Below are positions 60,728 through 64,000 of a DNA stretch of 64,000 nt, in pieces (within the stretch, counting starts at the first letter, position 1; each line of letters opens with the position of its first letter). Origin of the DNA: Flavobacteriales bacterium ALC-1 (GTDB lineage: Bacteria > Bacteroidota > Bacteroidia > Flavobacteriales > Flavobacteriaceae); contig ABHI01000003.1 in NCBI GenBank assembly GCA_000171875.1, positions 620,001 through 684,000 on the forward strand, read 5' to 3'. The notes beneath the pieces were generated by a model. That model worked only from the letters and a program-made list of their open reading frames with translations. It had not been told where the DNA came from and did no database searches. The translations under genes were made by a program, and so were the position numbers.

Positions 60728-61183
60728 TTATGCTTTTTTCACTTTAACAGCATTCATACCACGCTGTCCTTTTTCAAGTTCAAAAGTCACTTTATCATTC
60801 TCCATGATTTCATCAATAATACCACTGACGTGTGTAAAGTGCTTCTCATTAGTTTCTGTATCTATAATAAAACCAAAGCCTTTAGAGCTGTCGTAGAATG
60901 ATACTTTACCGTTTCTGATAGGATCAAATTCTTCATCACTATCTTCTTTTTGCGGAATACCAATAACTATGTTTTCGGCTTTCACTTTCACTTTCATTGA
61001 CGGGTCAGGTGGAGTATCTGTAAGATTTCCATTATGATCTACATAAGCCAATGGAATTCCTCCTGAGCCATTTTCCTCTTTTGCGAGTTTACGCGCTTCC
61101 ATCTTCTTACGCTTATCCTCTCTCTTTTTTAATCTCTTTTTTTCTTTTTCGCTTTTACTAAAAGTTTGTTGTGATTTAGCCAT
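60728..61183 (-). CDS. Cold-shock domain protein with basic N-terminal extension
   Basis: A 151-residue protein. Residues ~1-45 are highly charged, rich in Lys, Arg and Glu (FSKSEKEKKRLKKREDKRKK), and likely bind nucleic acid; a linker follows, then a C-terminal cold-shock domain (residues ~90-150): GKVSFYDSSKGFGFII with RNP1 and EKHFTHVSGI as RNP2-like. It is more than twice the length of the usual CspA. A -7 element at 61334-61341 implies a leader of about 150 bases, as is common in cold-induced mRNAs. Confidence 0.92.
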   Translation of the reverse strand: MAKSQQTFSKSEKEKKRLKKREDKRKKMEARKLAKEENGSGGIPLAYVDHNGNLTDTPPDPSMKVKVKAENIVIGIPQKEDSDEEFDPIRNGKVSFYDSSKGFGFIIDTETNEKHFTHVSGIIDEIMENDKVTFELEKGQRGMNAVKVKKA

Positions 61184-61333
61184 TCGTTGTTTTAAAAATT
61201 AATATATGCTTGCTTATGAAAATATCAAATAATCTAGACAAGTTAATTAAATTAACAATGAACTGATATAAAACCTAGAAAAATAACGTAGAAATAATGT
61301 TACTTGTGCGGTGTATCTTCAATAAACTGATGT

Positions 61334-61341
61334 CAAAGATA
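61334..61341 (-). promoter_or_regulatory. Possible -7 element of the long cold-shock gene
   Basis: TATCTTTG on the minus strand matches TAnnTTTG. It lies 151 bases before ATG 61183. No TTG is seen at the usual -33 distance. Confidence 0.35.
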
Positions 61342-61390
61342 CAAAATCTGTTCCAAATTAAAATGGCTTCCGTTATAATCTATTAAAATT

Positions 61391-62500
61391 TCAATATTTT
61401 ATTGTAATTCCTTTGTTGTCTTTAAACTTACCTGTAATTAACCAACCTCCAAAATCTTCAGAAACGGCCATTAGCAATGTGTTTTTTCCTTTTTTGAGAT
61501 TTAGGTAAACAGCATCAAATAAACCTATAGTTCCTAAATATCTATAATCTCTTGTTCTCCATTTGTTAGTACCTCTATAAATTGGCTTTCCATTTAATAC
61601 AGCTACTACTCTATCACTATAACCAAACTCAAATAATTTGATTTGATCTTTTTCTGAATCTATCGTTATTTTAGCAAAAACCGTATTTAATTTTGGCTGA
61701 TCATCATATCTTACAACTTGTCTTGAAATATTTGCAGCGACCCCTTCTTCAACAAAAATAGCATGATCCCAAGTCCTCTTTGAAATAATATTTTTAATAT
61801 TACCTAAAGTGCCTAATTCAGACTCTTTAAACTTATCAGATATTTTCCAAGATTCAATAAGCCCTTCTATTTGTTTATTTTCAATTGGTTTAAAATCTTT
61901 TAATTGATAGTTATCTTCATCAATTTTAATGTCTGCAATATGAATAGGAAGCCTACTCCCTCTTATTAGTATTCCTCCATCTTTAGGGTCATTAAATAAT
62001 TTCCAAGATAAATTTGGAGTCTCTGCATAGTCTAAATACACCTGAGCTTTATTATCATTTACTACTATTTTTACATGTGTCCAATCATTATATTTAAAAT
62101 CATAAGCAAATGAATATTTTGGTCCAAAATAAAACTGAAAAGGTGTTATACCATTTGTAGCTGGTGCAGCTTGGTTACAATCTTCAAGACCAGATAAGTG
62201 TGTTCTAACAAACCATTGTTCCCCATTTAAGAATTTTTCATCTGCCCTAAAAAAAACACCAGGATAAGTACGTTCCTCTGGTAGAAACATATCAAACTCA
62301 ATAGTTCCATTTAAGAACTTCTTGTCTTTTAGAATAAGTACTCCTTGATCTATATAGATGGCATTTTTTCCTTTATACTCTAAAAACTCATATGATTTAG
62401 CTTGTATATCCCAATTTAAAGTGTCTAATGGAATTATTTTCTGAGCGTTTAATACTAGAGCAAATAATGATAAGAGTACGATTGTAAATAAATTTTTCAT
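61391..62500 (-). CDS. Secreted protein with ConA-like lectin/glucanase fold
   Basis: A 369-residue protein read from ATG 62500, where the signal peptide starts (MKNLFTIVLLSLFALVLNAQ). Residues ~20-200 fit a laminin-G/ConA-like jelly roll, of the kind called 3-keto-disaccharide hydrolase (DUF1080-like): FLNGTIEFDMFLPEERTYPG, WFVRTHLSG, YNDWTHVKIVVNDNKAQVYL. Residues ~260-365 form a second beta domain with RVVAVLNGKPIYRGTNKWRT. Catalytic residues cannot be assigned. The gene is divergent from 62617, whose product also ends in a similar fold. Confidence 0.7.
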   Translation of the reverse strand: MKNLFTIVLLSLFALVLNAQKIIPLDTLNWDIQAKSYEFLEYKGKNAIYIDQGVLILKDKKFLNGTIEFDMFLPEERTYPGVFFRADEKFLNGEQWFVRTHLSGLEDCNQAAPATNGITPFQFYFGPKYSFAYDFKYNDWTHVKIVVNDNKAQVYLDYAETPNLSWKLFNDPKDGGILIRGSRLPIHIADIKIDEDNYQLKDFKPIENKQIEGLIESWKISDKFKESELGTLGNIKNIISKRTWDHAIFVEEGVAANISRQVVRYDDQPKLNTVFAKITIDSEKDQIKLFEFGYSDRVVAVLNGKPIYRGTNKWRTRDYRYLGTIGLFDAVYLNLKKGKNTLLMAVSEDFGGWLITGKFKDNKGITIKY

Positions 62501-62616
62501 GATGATATATTTTGTTTCTGTAAAGCTGATTAATCCTATCGAAAAACTAAAAAACAAGTTGGTTCAAATGAGTTCAATGTTGTACAAACCGTTTTTTTTA
62601 AGACTTTTGTATACTT

Positions 62617-63852
62617 ATGACTAAATATCCAGAATACAACCTTGTCCAAAAATGCCTTCAAGAAATTGAAGTGAAATTAAAATGGGGAAATTCTTCTAAT
62701 TGGCACAATAATGTATTTTTAGAGTTGAGTGAAACTATTCAAAAAGAAACAGGTGTTTTGCTAAGTGTAACCACACTAAAACGGATTTGGGGTAAAGTAA
62801 ATTATAACAATGCTCCTAGTATAAGTACATTAAACACCTTGTCACAATTTATAGGTTATAAAAACTGGAGAGACTTTAAGACAACGTCAGGCAAAGCTAA
62901 TAGTACAATTCTTAAGACGAAAAGAGTATACAATATTAATACGTTCAAAATATTAAAAATTGCTATTGCACTACTCCTATTTGCTTTAGTATTGAATTTT
63001 GCCTTTAAGGATTCAGAAAAAAAGATAGATGCATCTTCTATAAATTTTGAAAGCAGAAGTGTTACCCAATCAATTCCGAATAGTGTAGTTTTTGATTTTG
63101 ATTTAAATTCTGTAGCATCTGATAGCATTTACATTCAACAGTTTTGGGACCCGAGGAAAACGATTAAAATAAATACTAATCAGAAGCAAGCTACTGGGAT
63201 TTATTATTACCCAGGCTACTTTAGAGCTAAATTACTAATTGATGGAGATATCATAAAAGAGCATGATTTATTTTTAAAATCTAACGATTGGTTAGGTACT
63301 ATAGATTATAAACCAGTACCCAAATATGTCTATAATCTAGATAGCCTAAAATTTTCTAAAGAGATATCAGAGGAGATTAAAAACAATGAAAAACCTATAA
63401 CCTCTACATTTCATTTCATTGATGAGTTTAAAGATTTATCTGGAGATGATTTTGCTTTAGAAACAAGGCTTAAAAGTTTGTACAATGAAAAATGGGCAGT
63501 TTGTCAAAGTGCGTCTATTATTATTGTAGGAACAAAAAGCGCATTAATTATTCCTTTCTCTCAAATAGGTTGCTCATCAGAATTAAGCGGAATGCTGAGC
63601 GATGTTAACTTAAATGGCAAAACAGAAGACTTATCATCTCTGTCTATAGATTTATCCCAATTTAAGAATATACAAATTGAAGTGATTGATAAAACCGTAA
63701 CTGTATATATTGAAGACAATAAAGTATTTACTAAATCTTATACCGAATCCATTGGGAATATTGCAGGCATTAGATATAAATTCCTGGGAGTTGGCACAGT
63801 CGATAGATTTAATATTATAAATAAACAAACCAACAAAAGGCTTAGCTTTTAA
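62617..63852 (+). CDS. Single-pass membrane protein with HTH-like N-terminus and lectin-like ectodomain
   Basis: A 411-residue protein. Residues 1-95 form a cytoplasmic domain ([37 protein letters not shown]) that resembles a small helix-turn-helix domain common in Bacteroidota. A membrane helix follows ([16 protein letters not shown], ~112-130). The ~270-residue ectodomain ends in a jelly-roll-like region ([34 protein letters not shown]). The layout suggests a one-component outside-to-inside regulator, perhaps acting on the divergent gene 61391-62500. DNA binding is inferred only. Confidence 0.7.
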   Translation: MTKYPEYNLVQKCLQEIEVKLKWGNSSNWHNNVFLELSETIQKETGVLLSVTTLKRIWGKVNYNNAPSISTLNTLSQFIGYKNWRDFKTTSGKANSTILKTKRVYNINTFKILKIAIALLLFALVLNFAFKDSEKKIDASSINFESRSVTQSIPNSVVFDFDLNSVASDSIYIQQFWDPRKTIKINTNQKQATGIYYYPGYFRAKLLIDGDIIKEHDLFLKSNDWLGTIDYKPVPKYVYNLDSLKFSKEISEEIKNNEKPITSTFHFIDEFKDLSGDDFALETRLKSLYNEKWAVCQSASIIIVGTKSALIIPFSQIGCSSELSGMLSDVNLNGKTEDLSSLSIDLSQFKNIQIEVIDKTVTVYIEDNKVFTKSYTESIGNIAGIRYKFLGVGTVDRFNIINKQTNKRLSF

Positions 63853-63888
63853 GCACTTTGTTGGTTCATAAATAAAAGATAAACGTCT

Positions 63889-64000
63889 CTACTCTATTTT
63901 TCCTCTCCAGGATATTGCATTGTTATTGCTTGAGGAAATACTCAAAAAGGCATTTCCATTAGGTTTAATGTCTATTAAAACCTCATGCTGATTTACATTA
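63889..64000 (-). CDS. C-terminal end of an unknown minus-strand gene
   Basis: The last 36 codons of a gene that starts outside the window; they read EVLIDIKPNGNAFLSISSSN and on to a TAG stop at 63889-63891. The residues look like a beta strand pair. It converges with 62617-63852. No family can be named from this piece. Confidence 0.6.
   Translation of the reverse strand, partial: NVNQHEVLIDIKPNGNAFLSISSSNNNAISWRGKIE

Overview
The window is from a low-GC member of the Bacteroidota, most likely a marine Flavobacteriaceae. Evidence: LytS/LytTR two-component pairs, BlaI/M56 signalling, ABC-2 permease/M1 peptidase fusions, DUF4251, DUF6090 and DUF6624 proteins, lpxD, near absence of Shine-Dalgarno sequences (starts sit behind A-rich tracts), and several matches to the Bacteroidota promoter form TTG-N18-23-TAnnTTTG. 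I saw no rRNA, tRNA, CRISPR array, insertion sequence or prophage.

Layout. 1-1059: one LytS-type kinase and the start of its LytTR regulator. 1256-7242: a run of secreted hydrolases of the serine beta-lactamase-like and esterase folds; two have lost their catalytic serine, and a relic of an ABC/M1 gene lies among them. 7533-10790: a large secreted Asp-box (sortilin-like) propeller protein on the minus strand. 11190-14374: an unknown protein, a TPR HisKA_2 kinase and a LytTR regulator. 14574-18536: six co-directional genes without signal peptides, five of unknown family and one an M15-type zinc peptidase; this is the best candidate here for an undescribed system. 18820-25423: LytTR/LytS pair divergent from an ABC ATPase and an ABC-2/M1 peptidase fusion. 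25629-33965: a membrane AraC/TPR regulator, divergent from a plus-strand run with an ankyrin lipoprotein, acyltransferase, DUF6090 protein, thioredoxin, hydrolase, outer-membrane protein, DUF6624 lipoprotein and membrane protein. 34157-47718: mainly minus-strand genes, including a zincin with TPRs, a secreted methyltransferase, a cold shock protein, lpxD, a DEAD-box helicase, a DUF4251 lipoprotein, an amidohydrolase, an M56/ankyrin fusion with its BlaI repressor, and an SF2 helicase. 47898-51124: M23/LysM endopeptidase and topoisomerase III. 51121-57023: a second, mirror-image copy of the ABC/M1 plus LytS/LytTR module. 57068-64000: GyrI-like, AraC, DJ-1/PfpI, cold-shock and surface-type proteins, ending in a truncated minus-strand gene.

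Three threads stand out. First, duplication and decay: the block 7347-7620 (relic of the 77-residue gene, terminator, end of the propeller gene) repeats at 18492-18704, but there the small gene is intact and the propeller gene is the relic, which implies an ancestral tandem duplication with reciprocal loss; a third ABC/M1 copy survives only as its last codons at 4574-4657. Second, the two complete TCS + ABC/M1 modules look like peptide-sensing or peptide-detoxifying units. Third, the BlaI promoter carries two palindromes whose 14-bp core ACTAAATAATTAGT recurs upstream of the zincin/TPR gene at 36073, predicting a small regulon for the M56-ankyrin sensor.
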